Positions 30,973 through 42,039 of a DNA stretch of 64,000 bases are shown piece by piece. The stretch spans positions 11,645,916-11,709,915 of the forward strand of contig OY294045.1 of the NCBI GenBank assembly GCA_958510825.1, in the 5' to 3' direction. The translations under genes and the position numbers were made by a program. Each line of letters starts with the position of its first letter. Position 1 is the first letter of the stretch. The notes under the pieces were generated by a model, which saw nothing but the letters and a program-made list of their open reading frames with translations, did no database searches and was not told the origin of the DNA. The stretch is from Brachypterus glaber. Lineage: Eukaryota > Arthropoda > Insecta > Coleoptera > Kateretidae.

Positions 30973-32069
30973 CAGGGTGGCCACTTTCTGGAAAACCGGG
31001 AAAAGTCAGGGAATTTGACCGACCGGGAAAAGTCAGGGAAAAGTCAGGGAAAATTTTGAAAGAAGCAAAAATTTAAGAAAAATTATATAAATAAAAAAAA
31101 AAGTTTTCTAATGATTGCCAGAGGCCATATTTTAGAAAACTGTTTAATATTTTCAATCCACGGAATGCTATTTGAACTAGGGACACTAGATCTAGGTCTT
31201 AAGTTAGCAAGGCGCCTTGCTAACTTAAGACCTAGATCTAGTGTCCCTAATTTAAACCTTATTTATTGACAATTTTTCTCCGCGCATACATTATACTTCT
31301 TTATAAAAGATTTGCCTGTCAAAAACCAATTTTTCAAAGTTTTTTTTTTGCAATATTTTTTTATATTTTCACTCACGAAATTGTTATTAGCAAAAAAGCT
31401 GTAGAAAACAAGCAAAAAAATACTATACTTTTGCGGATTCTTTCATGTATTAATTAAAATTTTCGCCTGCGGCCGTAATATTATGCTTTTTTTACAAATG
31501 CATTTTTTTTTAACTTGCTAAGGCCTAATTTGTTTAATAACTTTTATCTACTTTTTGCAAAAAAAAAAAAAATAAAAATTTCGCCTGCGGCGCTAATTTT
31601 GTGTGTGTGTGTTTTTTTTTAATAAATTCATGTATTATTTTTTATTTAAGAAGACTTGGTTTGTTTTAAAATTACTTTTTTGCATATTATTTTAAAAATT
31701 TTCGCCTGCGGCGCCTACTTATACTTCTTTATAAAAGATTTTCCTGTCAAAAACCAAATTTGCCAAACAAGTTCTTTTTTGCAATATTTTGTAAAATTTT
31801 TACCTACGAAATTTTTATTAGCTATAAAGCACTAGGAAACAAGCATAGAAAGCAAATACTCAATTATTGTCTAAAGTAAACTAATAAAAAAGTGTTAGAA
31901 CCCTAATTTTAGGATCCATAAATAAAATACGCCCTATTCGAATAGAAAATCAAATTAAAGTCAGCAGAGTCGTATGCTCTGCTTATTAGTCAGGGAAAAA
32001 TCAAAAAATTTGCCTGGAAAACCGGGAAAAGTCAGGGAAATTTGTTTCTGAAAAATAGTGGTCACCCTG
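30973..32069. mobile_element. 1.1-kb non-autonomous transposon with CAGGGTGRCCACT ends
   Basis: Left end cagggtggccactttctgg, right end ...aatagtggtcaccctg. Subterminal gggaaaagtcagggaa repeats occur at both ends. The direct repeat TTTAGA lies immediately outside each end (30967-30972, 32070-32075). Internal segments are duplicated (cttctttataaaagattt at 31298 and 31724; cgcctgcgg three times). It carries the 72-bp palindrome at 31178-31249 as a nested insert. A CAGGG start suggests hAT but the 6-bp flank is short for that family. Confidence 0.78.
31178..31249. mobile_element. 72-bp perfect palindromic hAT-like mini-element
   Basis: The 36-bp left half (TAGGGACACTAGATCTAGGT, then CTTAAGTTAGCAAGGC) is followed directly by its exact reverse complement with no loop. 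Flanks ATTTGAAC (31170-31177) and ATTTAAAC (31250-31257) form an 8-bp target duplication with one mismatch. It is nested in the element at 30973-32069. The sequence is only two terminal repeats back to back. Confidence 0.85.
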
Positions 32070-32359
32070 TTTAGAGATCCCAAAAAATAGGGTATATTTT
32101 TGAGTCAAACTACACATGTTAGGACCCCGGCGACCATTAAATTCGTAATTCAGAAATCATTGTGTAGTTAACTGTGTAATCTGTACAAAAGAAGAAAAAC
32201 CGTAAGTATAAAAATAACCGTCTGTATATAAAATGTAAAATCTGTAGTAGAGATGGCGCCAGCAGTCAGCCGGAAAATAAAATTTGAACGGCGCCTGTCG
32301 TCGCGACGCTACCACCTTGTATACCAGTTTTGTTCATAAAGCGTTGCCGCGAGCCGACT

Positions 32360-32540
32360 CGGAAAGCACATGTACATTTTTCAGTGAATTTTTTCAGTGA
32401 TTTCAGTGGTTTTTATTTAAAAATTTTCAAAATTTTTACTTGAAGAATTAATTAACTAGTGCTGTGATTTATTTTTGTGGCGTTTTCTAATCATCTTTTT
32501 AAAATAACTGGTGTAACGTTTATCCTGCGAGTTTTGAAGG
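32360..32540 (+). promoter_or_regulatory. possible promoter and 5' exon of an unseen downstream gene
   Basis: A GC-richer patch (32250-32370) is followed by two TCAGTG(A) initiator-like sites at 32383 and 32394, then a TE-free stretch ending in gttttgaag|gtaaga, a good splice donor at 32539. Initiator TCAGT is the standard insect start-site motif. No coding frame is seen in the supposed exon, so it would be 5' UTR. Speculative. Confidence 0.25.
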
Positions 32541-32731
32541 TAAGAAATATTTTTTATTTTTTTTAGTGGATAGGGGTACGCAACTCGAACATTCTTGTAA
32601 TTTTTTACTAAACATACGCAAGGCACGTTATTTTCTTATAAGTCGTTTCTACCTAAACGTAAACCAACGTGAGCTAGCTCACCTGGTAACCTATTTACAT
32701 TTTTCTCCGCCTGTAAATATAACCCATATTC

Positions 32732-32764
32732 ACCCGTGCACGGGTCGTCACCACGCGTGGTGAC
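32732..32764. promoter_or_regulatory. two adjacent perfect palindromes
   Basis: ACCCGTGCACGGGT (32732-32745) and GTCACCACGCGTGGTGAC (32747-32764) are separated by one base. They are GC-rich in an AT-rich context and lie just downstream of the putative first exon. They could be protein-binding sites in an intronic enhancer, or a hairpin remnant. Confidence 0.35.
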
Positions 32765-32799
32765 CATATCACATTCAATGCGAAAGTATACTACTTTTT

Positions 32800-33690
32800 C
32801 CAAGGAAAGTCTTGCATTAGTAAAAAAAAATCGAAAAATTTTTATTGCTTTTTTTTTTTTATGTTTCTGGACGTTTTATATCACAAAGAATTCTGTCTGT
32901 CTGGCAGTCGGTCTGTGTGTCCGGGAAATTTGTGACCACGATAACTTAGGAAAGCTTCGTGCTAAAGACTTCAAATTTGGACCACAGGTTGATTATCCAA
33001 AGTTCTAGGCTGGGATTGTTTTTGGTAAAAATCGGATTGGGGTAAGGGGGTAAAATGAGGGTAAAAACAAATTTTCAAAAACACTTTTTTTTTTAATTTA
33101 TTTTTCGTTTTACGAAGAAATCAACTTTATTGAAAATTTATTTTTTATTTTTTTAATTTTTTTTATTATTTTTCAATTTATTTTTTGTTTTTGATTTTAT
33201 TGAACCTACACGGAAAGAAATTAGTGGGCTCTGCGCTATACATTATAAGACATTTGGTAACAGTGGCAAATTATAGTGATTTAAGCTATAGATTATAAGG
33301 GACACAATAACTAATAATGTTAAAAATAAATTGGAAACGATTATATATATTACAGACACGATTATATTTATTACAGGCACTATTATAAATTTACAGAAAT
33401 TTTATTATATTATAAAAATTATTAGCACGGACAATAATAATTATAATTAAATCTATTTAAGCTATAAATGCCATACTATTTGTTATATTTTATTATTCAC
33501 TAAACAATTAAAGTATTTCATATAAATTTTTACACTGACTGCCATAATTGTAAGAGAAAGCCTTGTATTTATATAATAAGCGATTATAATTTGCTTGGTA
33601 TGTGTGTTATAGCGCTCCTAGCTATAATTTTTTTTTCCGTGTAGGGGAAAGTATTATTTTGTTGGTAGCAGTATTTTTTTACCTTCATCA
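32800..33690 (+). repeat. dispersed repeat copy C (GTCTGTCT class) with nested insert
   Basis: Contains ctttttccaaggaaagtctt, tttctggacgttttata, gtctgtctggcagtcggtct, gtgaccacgataactta, ctaaagacttcaaatttgga, ctaggctgggattgtttttg, poly-A/T runs and the end gaaccta...gggaaagtattattttgttgg. Copy D (reverse strand, 42040-42490) has the same order. The final part is interrupted by a 433-bp element at 33209-33641. The short frames at 32566-33008 are not convincing genes. Confidence 0.7.
33209..33641. mobile_element. 433-bp TA-flanked MITE nested in repeat copy C
   Basis: Ends CACGGAAAGAAATTAG and ...AATTTTTTTTTCCGTG, flanked by TA (33207-33208 and 33642-33643). Copy D shows the uninterrupted site (gaaccta followed by ggg...gaaagtatt). 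The inside is rich in tataat/attata words. A TA duplication points to Tc1/mariner-type mobilisation. Confidence 0.75.
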
Positions 33691-33719
33691 TTTAGGGGTG
33701 TCATTAAAGAAGAATGTTT

Positions 33720-33762
33720 AGGTTTCTTTATTAAATAAATAATTTATTTAATAAAGAAACCT
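33720..33762. repeat. 43-bp perfect palindrome
   Basis: aggtttctttattaaataaa t, one central base, then the exact reverse complement. It is too short for a known element class and lies 80 bp after the repeat ending at about 33685. Confidence 0.8.
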
Positions 33763-33769
33763 CAATTAT

Positions 33770-34689
33770 TGAGAGCTACCACTTTTTGAGTTCAAACGGG
33801 TTTTTATTTAGTGATGTTTTTTGCAAAAGATGTGAAATTTTCAATTAAAAGTCTGCCCAACTTGCGTTTATATTCCAAAAATGTTAGCTCTGGTACAAAA
33901 TATAAAAAATTAAAAACAGAATTAATTTTAATTTTTTTAATGGTAGGTAGGTAATTTGCAATAAATTTGAGTACATTAAATATTAGGGTGGGCCGTTCCT
34001 ATATAGGTGTTTTATTTTTATTTTAATTTGAAAATCCAATGCAGGGGAAAAGATGCGTCTTGCAAAGCGAAAAAAAGCTTATATTTTATTTTATTTATTT
34101 TTTCAATTTTTGTGCCCTCTACAAAGGTGTACATTTTGTAACTTTTAGGAAAAATGTTAAAAAAAAATAAAAATAAGAAAACTTAATAAAAAAAATATGC
34201 CAAAACAAATAAGTTTTACAACCGAAAATAATATTTACAAACACCATAGGCCATATTTTAAGCCACTCTATATTCTGCTTTGTGTTGGAACTAATTTCAC
34301 GTGATTTAACTCTTATGCGAATAACTCCAAAAATTTCTCCGAAAAAATAAAAAAAATATGTGGGCAAATAAATAATTTTATAAGCTTTAAAATGATGTAT
34401 CACACGACCCCCCTTTCTGTTAAAAAAATTCCTCTTGAACCCTATCTCCATCGTGCCCCCTTAGTATACCAAATATATACCAAAAAAATATTTGGGTTAT
34501 GTTATTTATGTGTTCCAAATTTCAAGTTGATATCTTAAGCCGTTCAAAAGTTAGAAGGGGGAGGTGGACTTTTGACACGCTGTGTATACATTACAAATGC
34601 GAAGAAATATACGATATTTTCATTAATATTAAAGGCTTTGTAGAAGGCTCAAGATGACCTTTAATCTCATTCTGCTTTTGCACACACAT
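33770..34689. other. AT-rich intergenic sequence, no gene seen
   Basis: The minus-strand frame 34119-34451 is dominated by F/K/Y residues expected from AT-rich DNA and has no recognised domain. No inverted or dispersed repeat was matched elsewhere in the window. Confidence 0.5.
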
Positions 34690-35733
34690 CCCACTCGGCA
34701 TGTAATATTACGGAAATGTTGTAATATGTCTGAAATATTTCAGACCTCTTTCATTTGAAATATTACAAACGAAATATGTCTGAAATATTTCAGATATACT
34801 TCATTCAAAATATTACAAACGAAATATGTCTGAAATATTTCATTTGAAAAAGTCCAAACGAAATATTTCAGACATATTTTATTTGAAATATTTCAGTAAT
34901 ATCTCTGAAATATTTATTTATTTATTTATTTATTTATTTGTTAACAGGAAAACCCCAATACATAAGAAGTAAAAAATATGGTATAATTATAAATGCATAA
35001 GTATATAAATTTTTGATACCAATAATATCAAAAATTAAGGTTATTTAAAGAAGTTTTAAAAGAATTTAAAGACAAATTAAAAAAATTTAAATAATTGTTA
35101 TTGTTATTAGCCAACAGCATAGCTCTATCCAAAGGTGTATGAGATCCGTAGTTAGTTCTATGAAAGGGTATATTAAATGTTGGAGAACTTTGTCTATGAT
35201 TTCTTGTAGGGATATAAAACCGAATTTTATACAACATTTCTGGACAATTAAGTAAATTATTAATAAGTTTAAACAACATACATAAATCTGATTTAAGTCT
35301 TCTATGACAAAGTAATTCAACATTCAATGCTTCATACACATGAGAGTAATTATGATCATAAATTGGAATATTTAGTTTGTTAGCACAAAATCGTAATAGT
35401 TTACGTTGAATAGACTTAATCTCATCTATACCAATATTGTACTGAGGAGACCAAATTACAGAGGCAAATTCAAGATGAGATCTAACAAGGGAATTGTAGA
35501 CTGTTATAATAGACCTAACAGAAAAATAGACTTAACAGAAAAATATCATTGTAATGTTTCAGACATATTTCTGAAACATAACTGATATTTCACTGAAACA
35601 AATTTGCGGACATTTCTATATTTCAGACATATTACTGACAAATTTCAGAAATATTTCAGTATCATAACCGAAATATATTATATTTCAATATAATATTTCT
35701 GACATATTTCAGAAATATTTCGTGCCGTGTGGG
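34690..35733. mobile_element. foldback made of TCTGAAATATTTCAGA units, split by a LINE
   Basis: Ends CCCACTCGGCA (34690-34700) and TGCCGTGTGGG (35723-35733). Both flanks (34720-34915 and 35545-35720) consist of variants of tctgaaatatttcaga, itself palindromic, plus cgaaatatg units. A truncated LINE at 34912-35540 sits between them. Non-coding. Confidence 0.75.
34912..35540 (-). pseudogene. 5'-truncated LINE, RT C-terminal domain
   Basis: Minus strand: an open frame from about 35520 to 35028 reads YNSLVRSHLEFASVIWSPQY, then IDEIKSIQRKLLRFCANKLN, and ends FHRTNYGSHTPLDRAMLLAN. This is the characteristic tail of insect jockey-like RT proteins ('R..LEY.S.VW.P', 'QR', 'F....Y...SP..R'). The 3' end shows an (AAAT)n tail (plus strand 34912-34940). 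No stop interrupts the remaining 160 codons, so it is young, but the catalytic domain is absent. Confidence 0.9.
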
Positions 35734-35975
35734 ATTAGGCATATTAGAAGGCATATTTTGGCGGGTATTGCGTTTTGAAATTCCAGATTTCAATTGTTTG
35801 GCCCACCCTATTAAATATATGGCTATATGAATAGAAGAAAACATTTATTTTTAGCTTATTGTTGGTCATACTACAAAAATTTGATTAATGTTAAAAGAGT
35901 TTCCTTCATACATGTTTACGTATAAGTATTATTGTATCAAACATACAGAATGGTTTAGGTACTTTATATTGTATA

Positions 35976-36849
35976 CCCTGGTAGAAGAGTACACAAATCC
36001 AACTTAACATAACATTAGATTAGTGACATTTTTATGTTTATAAACTATAGAGACTATAGTCTCAAACGTCATACAACAACGTTATAAAATATATAAATCT
36101 AACCTTAAAAACTAACATTTGACAAAAACGTTATAAAATACATAAATCTAACGTTAGTTTCCCAACTAAATTCTAACCTTTTGCTAACCTTATTCTAACT
36201 TTAAATATTTTTTAAATTTCCATTATTAATATGTAAGCTATGGTAGAAAATACTTATTTCAGACAGCTATGTGCCTAGGTTTGATAATTATTTTTTTATT
36301 TGTATAAGTTTAAAAAAATATCCCCCAAAAGTCAAAATTATAGTCTGGCAACGCTGTATTAGAATTTAAAAAATATTTTAAGATTCTGAATGTATAAATA
36401 AATATTAACTAACTAAATATAAAGTTTTTCTGAGAGGTAAACGTATTTATCGAAGTATAACAGCATATTACACGACAAATATTTAGTGCCACCTAAAAAG
36501 ATGGCTATTTTATAAATGTAACGAAATTATGTTTAAAAATATTATGATTGCTAAAATATATTAAGATTTATTTATATGAATAAATTTGTCTCCAGTTGCC
36601 ATTTTATGATGCAGGTAGAAATTTACTAGTTGGCCACGCCCCCTCGAAAAGTTAGAAATTAAACGTACATAATATACGTTATATTATAACGTATTTCTAA
36701 CTTAAAAATCTAACGTTAGATTAACGTTTGTAACGAACGTTTGATCCTAACGTTACAAAGCGGGACATTTGCACATATTTTATAACGTACTTTTATACAG
36801 TTTTCTAACGTTAGAAGAACGTTATTCTAACGTTAAATTTCTACTAGGG
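35976..36849. mobile_element. 870-bp TA-flanked element rich in AACGTTA
   Basis: Ends CCCTGGTAGAA and TTTCTACTAGGG, flanked by TA (35974-35975, 36850-36851). Inside, taacgtta / aacgttataaaat / ctaacgtt words are repeated about twenty times, especially 36650-36840. Non-coding. The TA target suggests Tc1/mariner-like mobilisation. Confidence 0.7.
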
Positions 36850-37286
36850 TAGCTAGCTATATTAATTTTTAATTACTCACGATATCTGATAAAGTTTTAA
36901 TAATGTAGATATTAGGTATACCTGCCTACATTGTATCTGATAAAAAGTATATACTTAATATTAGTGTACTTACCAACAAAATAGTGCATTGTGTTTTGTG
37001 ATTACGTAGAATTCCCTCAAGACTATCTCGAAAAATCTTGAAAATTACTTAAAAAAAGGTCCCACATTTGGTAAAAATGAGGTTTCCTCGGATTTTATTG
37101 GGATTACCTCAAAGATTTCCTCGGAAATTATAGACAAAGAACCTCAAAAATGTATTTTTGAAGATTTCGCTAAAATGTTGATATGTTGTGTACCTCGGAG
37201 GATCAACCGTTTTGGCGCAATCATCGTTTAAAAACAGGCCTGTTTTTCTTGGATATCATGAATTAATGGACTCGATAAAGGGCTAA

Positions 37287-37433
37287 GGGAACGTTCAAGT
37301 ATTACGTAGGGCTCCTAAGGGAGGTGGGGGTTATTTTGGAGTGTTACGCCCATGTTAATGGTATAGGAAAATAGCATTACAGGGGGGGTCCAAAATGATC
37401 AAAATTTGCGTTACGTAATACTTGAAAGTTTCC
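37287..37433. mobile_element. PIF/Harbinger-like MITE (short form)
   Basis: Ends GGGAACGTTCAAGTATTACG and ...CGTAATACTTGAAAGTTTCC, TAA on the left and TAG on the right. The core (gagtgttacgcccatgttaa, tggtataggaaaatagc) is shared with 9102 and 40396. Confidence 0.82.
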
Positions 37434-37649
37434 TAGCATGTTAATATTAGAGCAACCATTTTTATTGCAAATTATGCTTTATGAAGGTGTGAATTCCTCG
37501 GGGGGTCCTAATTGTATATACTTGGTATATATTACTTTGACATACCCAAAATAGTGTAAAATATCCCTGTAAACATTTTTGATCATGTTTTTTTTTTCAC
37601 TTTTCTTGACGCTTAAGATCATTTTGAGTCAAAATCTGCAAAAACAAAT

Positions 37650-38575
37650 TTTCGTCTAAATCTATTCGCATGTGCAGAATATCATTTTCAATTAGCCACT
37701 ATTTGCAAATGCGTATCTGATTTAATTTATTTTAATTTGCATATGCGGAATATAATTTTTAATTAGCAACCTTTTCCAAATGCGTATTTAATTAACAAAA
37801 AAATGTCAATTTCGTATGAAAACAATAATGGACATAAGAAAACTGCCATATATTGTCGATGGATAAATGCAGATAAGAAAATTTTGGAACATACCGGGGA
37901 AGTTTTTTGTAATTAAAATTTAATTGTAATTAACAGTCAAATATGGTATAAACTACCTTCGAGTAAGGTCCCAGAACGACTATAAACCAATAAATAAATA
38001 AATAAAATTCGTTTGAACCTGTTTGAATCCGATTTTGCGAATTGAAAAGTAATTTTCAATTAGTATTTTCGAATTAATTCGGATTCAAACAGATTAAAAA
38101 TAAAATATTTTAAATCCGTTTTAATTCGCTTGCGTAATAAAATTTTGAATTGATTCTCACCGACGTTTGCATCAAAACAGTCGATATAAGCTTATCTAGA
38201 TGATGTATGTAAAGTAAATTACCAAAAGGAAATTGTATACACATTATACGATTTTCAATGGATGGGATGCTTTGCCGGGCTTCTTTAGACCACAGACTCG
38301 GCTATGCTATACCTTCATATAGTATAAAGGTCACAACATATGCTAAGACCTTCCAATTTCACATATCTAACTGTTTGGACCTGTTTGAATCCGTTCTTGC
38401 GAATTGAAAAGTTATTTTCAATTAGCGTTTGCGAATTGATTCAGATTCAAACAGATTAAAAATAAAATATTTTTAATCCGTTTTAATTTGCAAATCCGAT
38501 TCCAAAAACGGATTCAAACAAATTCAAATAGTTAGATTTTATTTTCAATCTGTTTAAATCCGATTTTTTTTATAG
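37650..38575 (+). repeat. 'TTTGAATCCG' element, copy 1
   Basis: Shares long blocks in the same orientation with 40796-41679: tctcaccgacgttt, gtcgatataagc, gtaaattaccaaaaggaaat, cacattatacgattttcaa, tttgccgggcttctt, tgctaagaccttccaatttc and the end cgattttttttatagggttg. The left end is blurred; words such as atttgcaaatgcg recur. A small LINE tail is inserted at 37925-38010. Confidence 0.7.
37925..38010 (+). mobile_element. very short LINE 3' end
   Basis: The frame WYKLPSSKVPERL then stop, followed by (AATA)n at 37990-38007. This is how jockey/RTE-type ORF2 C-termini and tails look ('FW..LP..V'). It interrupts the repeat copy 1, where copy 2 has no such segment. Confidence 0.55.
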
Positions 38576-38919
38576 GGTTGTTAGTTAGTTTTTGTCGATT
38601 GTTTGACGATTAGTATTTTAAAAGCTATTTTTGGGTTTCTTGTTCAACCCTAAATTATTTATCGTTAAAGAACTTTATGTATGATTAGCATAATTAATTA
38701 TTCAACAGGCATTTCTAGTATTTCAGTCGATTTTACGCTGTAGGATTCAAGAATAGTATTCCCCTATTCAACAGTCAAAAGGGAAAGTTTTACGTTAGTA
38801 AATAACATAAAGATATTTTTATTGCTCTGTTGTCTGAAAAATTTGTGACTATCAAACCCAAGAAAGTACTTTAAATTTAAACTGTATCACACTGGAATCC
38901 CACCTTAAATTTAAAACAG

Positions 38920-39670
38920 CAGGTGTTACACCGTGTCTACCTACACTGGAATTCCACTGTAAGTATCAAAAACACAAGTGGAAATTCTGTGTTCATACCA
39001 AAGAACTTTTACCTCAAGAAGTAATTTCAGACCAATGTTTATGAAGGTGCCATCTTTTTGTTTGTTTATTTACTAACAGAAACGCGATACAGCTTTGTGG
39101 TGTAAAATGTAGATGTCGCTAGTCGACTTTCAGGCTTTTTCGTTTGGACCTTATCATAAATTAAAATCATTATACTTATATTAAAAATGTAAAAAACTTT
39201 ATTGTGTATACTATAATTATGTTTAATAATATAGTATATTTAAATCTATTAAAATTAAACTACTAGTTCATATAAAACTCATACAGAACTAATGTTTCTT
39301 AAAATTTACAATAAAATATACAAAGTATATCTTTCCAATCGGCAACACTGTACCCCTGTCAGTCATTTTACGACATTAGACTGAGTTTACACATTCTTTC
39401 TCTCTCTTTACGCGTACTAAGTGTAAGCAATAGTCACTCCCCACCAGCCCCTCACCGTAGTTGGTTCACGCTTCAAAAAAAGTATACGGTAGATTTAATC
39501 ATGTTCCTTCTTGAGGTAAAAGTTCTTTGGTTCATACGGAGTCAATCGAGTGTTGACATATCAGTGTAATACAAGTGTAAACCACTGTTAAAATTTTCCC
39601 AAATCAACCGTGTTAATCAAGCGTTTTTTCGGTGAAAACTGGGTGTAGTTTACACCGTTACACACCGTAT
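38920..39670. repeat. diverged foldback
   Basis: ccaaagaacttttacctcaa gaag at 38998-39021 is repeated inverted at 39507-39531. Outer words ggtgttacaccgtgt and acaccgttacacaccg suggest longer decayed arms. The interior (39350-39470) has locally higher complexity but no frame. Confidence 0.5.
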
Positions 39671-39679
39671 AAACAGATC

Positions 39680-40390
39680 CGCTAGGGTATATTTAAAATT
39701 TGAATTTCTTGACCTAGGTGATAATCAGAATTTTGAATTTTTATAAAGTTTTATTAAATTAAAAAAAAAAACTTTTACTGAAATAGATTTTTTTTGATCG
39801 GCCGCCAATTTTATCTGTTAGTAAGATTTTTCTCGAATCAAAAAGCGTTTAAGATAAGGATGCGAAAAATTTATTTCGAAAATGTAACAATGCCAATTTT
39901 TTTATTTAGTCAATCACATACATGAAAAAACATTGGCAACCTTTATATAACTATTATACAATACAACTGTATACGTAGCATATATTTATTTATTAAAAAT
40001 ATTTACAGAAACTAAAATTAAATTGAGTTCTCGATTGAATTTATTTATTCTTTTATTTCACTAATAATCCCTTGAACTATTTTCCTTTGATATTACGGAA
40101 GCAAAAAAATACCTAATTTTAACATTTATGTTAAAATTATGTATTACTTTCCCAAGGAAATATTTATTTTTCAATTCATTTTTCTTTTTTTTTTTGAAAA
40201 ACTTTGCGGAATGTAAAAATTTAAGGTCATCTATACTTTACATTATATATTTTACCTCTTCTCTTCCCCTTGCCTCAGATCACATGTGCCAGTTAGTATT
40301 GCGACGGCTATAATTAATTAACACTATACTATAAATTTGACCAAATAAATGTCAGATTTGTCACATTTCATTTCGTTGGTTAAATTTTTA
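39680..40390. other. AT-rich intergenic sequence, no gene seen
   Basis: Nothing recognisable; the 61-residue frame at 40128-40313 is phenylalanine-rich noise. Confidence 0.5.
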
Positions 40391-40395
40391 GTTAA

Positions 40396-40540
40396 GGGAA
40401 CGTTCAAGTATTACGTAACGCAAATTTTGATCATTTTGGACTCCCACCCCTCCCCTGTAACGCTATTTTCCTATACCATTAACATGGGCGTCACACTCCA
40501 AAATGACCCCAGGAGCGTTACGTAATACTTGAACGTTCCC
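40396..40540. mobile_element. PIF/Harbinger-like MITE (short form)
   Basis: Perfect ends GGGAACGTTCAAGTATTACG / complement, TAA at 40393-40395 and 40541-40543. It is in the opposite internal orientation to 37287-37433 (gctattttcctataccatta). The best-preserved short copy in the window. Confidence 0.87.
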
Positions 40541-40795
40541 TAAGCGTTTAATTATTGGGTTAACTTATCTTAACCAAACTCGTCCGTTTGTTCGTTCGTT
40601 TTTTTTCAATAATTTTTTGCTTATTTACCTCAAATTTTATTATTCCTTAACAGTGTGCTAATATTTTTTCTCTTTATATCCTCTTATACCACATGTGTAA
40701 CTAAGAATTGGTCATGGTATACATAGCGCCTTTGCCAAAATTATAAAAGTTTACACAATGCGTATATATTTTTTTATTCAATACCTATTACACAG

Positions 40796-41679
40796 CCCTA
40801 TAAAAAATTTCAGATTCAAACCGATTAAAAATATTTTTTTTTAACCCTTTTGAATTAGTTTGAATTATTTTTATTTGCATCAAATTATCGCAGCAAATTA
40901 TCAATATTAATATGTTTTAATTTGCATTTGCTATTTAAATTTAATTTGCATATGCGGGATATCATGTTTTAATTCGTTTCTATTTGCAAATGCGTAACAT
41001 ATTTTAATTCGTCTCTATTCGCATATGCAGAATATTATTTTTAATGCGCAAATGCGTAACATGTTTTAGTTCGTTTCTATTTGCATATACGGAATATAAT
41101 TTTCAATTAGTAACTATTTGCAAATGCTTATCCAATTTGGTTCATTTCTATTTGCATATGCGGAATTCCATTTTTAATTAGCAACTATTTGCAAATGCAC
41201 ATCTAATTTAATTCGTTTTAATTTTGAATTGCTTCTCACCGACGTTTCCATAAAAAAAGTCGATATAAGCATATCTAGATAATGCATTTATGTAAAGTAA
41301 ATTACCAAAAGGAAATTGTTTACACATTATACGATTTTCAACGGATAGGATCATTTGCCGGGCTTCTTAAGAAGCCCGGAAAAAAGTCTAAATTTAGACC
41401 ATCGTCTCGGCAACTTTTTATGCTATACTTATAGGTATATGTATAAATATAGCATAAAGGTCTCCACATATGCTAAGACCTTCCAATTTCACATATCTAA
41501 TTGTTTATACCTGTTTGAATCCGTTTTTTTTTCGAATTGATTCGGATTAAAACAGGTTAAAAATTAAATATTTTTAATCCGTTTTAATTCGCAAATGCGC
41601 CTCCAAAAACGGATTCAAACAAATTTAAACAGTTAGATTTTATTTTCAATCTGTTTGAATCCGATTTTTTTTTATAGGG
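40796..41679 (+). mobile_element. 'TTTGAATCCG' element, copy 2, with terminal inverted repeats
   Basis: Ends CCCTATAAAAAATTTCAGAT and ...CCGATTTTTTTTTATAGGG, 884 bp. Subterminal repeats (tttgcatatgcgg, tttgcaaatgcg, aaacggattcaaac) lie in both orientations, typical of a non-autonomous DNA transposon. A small hairpin gggcttcttaagaagccc occurs at 41359-41376. No coding. Confidence 0.72.
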
Positions 41680-41769
41680 AGGCCAACAAATTTTCAACAT
41701 TTGAAAGTTTATTTGGATCTGATCATTTTGGGTAATTTAGTTATGTTGATTTCGAATAAAACTTCCGTT

Positions 41770-42010
41770 TTTGTCCATCACGTAAGGGTTTTGATCAACC
41801 GCACAGTGGGCCAAGAAAAAAAATGGGGACAAAATTATGAATTTTTGCATACGACTATCTTTGGTACCGCTGATTCCGAATAAAATAACAAAAAAATTAA
41901 AAAGAAATTCCGCGCCATTAGGGTGATCCAAAATTTTATTTTTTTTTAAATCTTTCTAAAAATGTGTCAAATGTTGTTGATGTAGATCATTGTCTATAAC
42001 CTAAATATTT
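41770..42010 (+). repeat. dispersed repeat, partner at 19900-20160
   Basis: See shared words under the partner; here tttttgcatacgactatctt, taccgctgattccgaataaa and gatctttctaaaaatgtgtc-like text. The opposed open frames at 41701-41931 are incidental. Confidence 0.65.
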
Positions 42011-42039
42011 TAAACTTTTAAAGAATGAGATTTTTGGCA

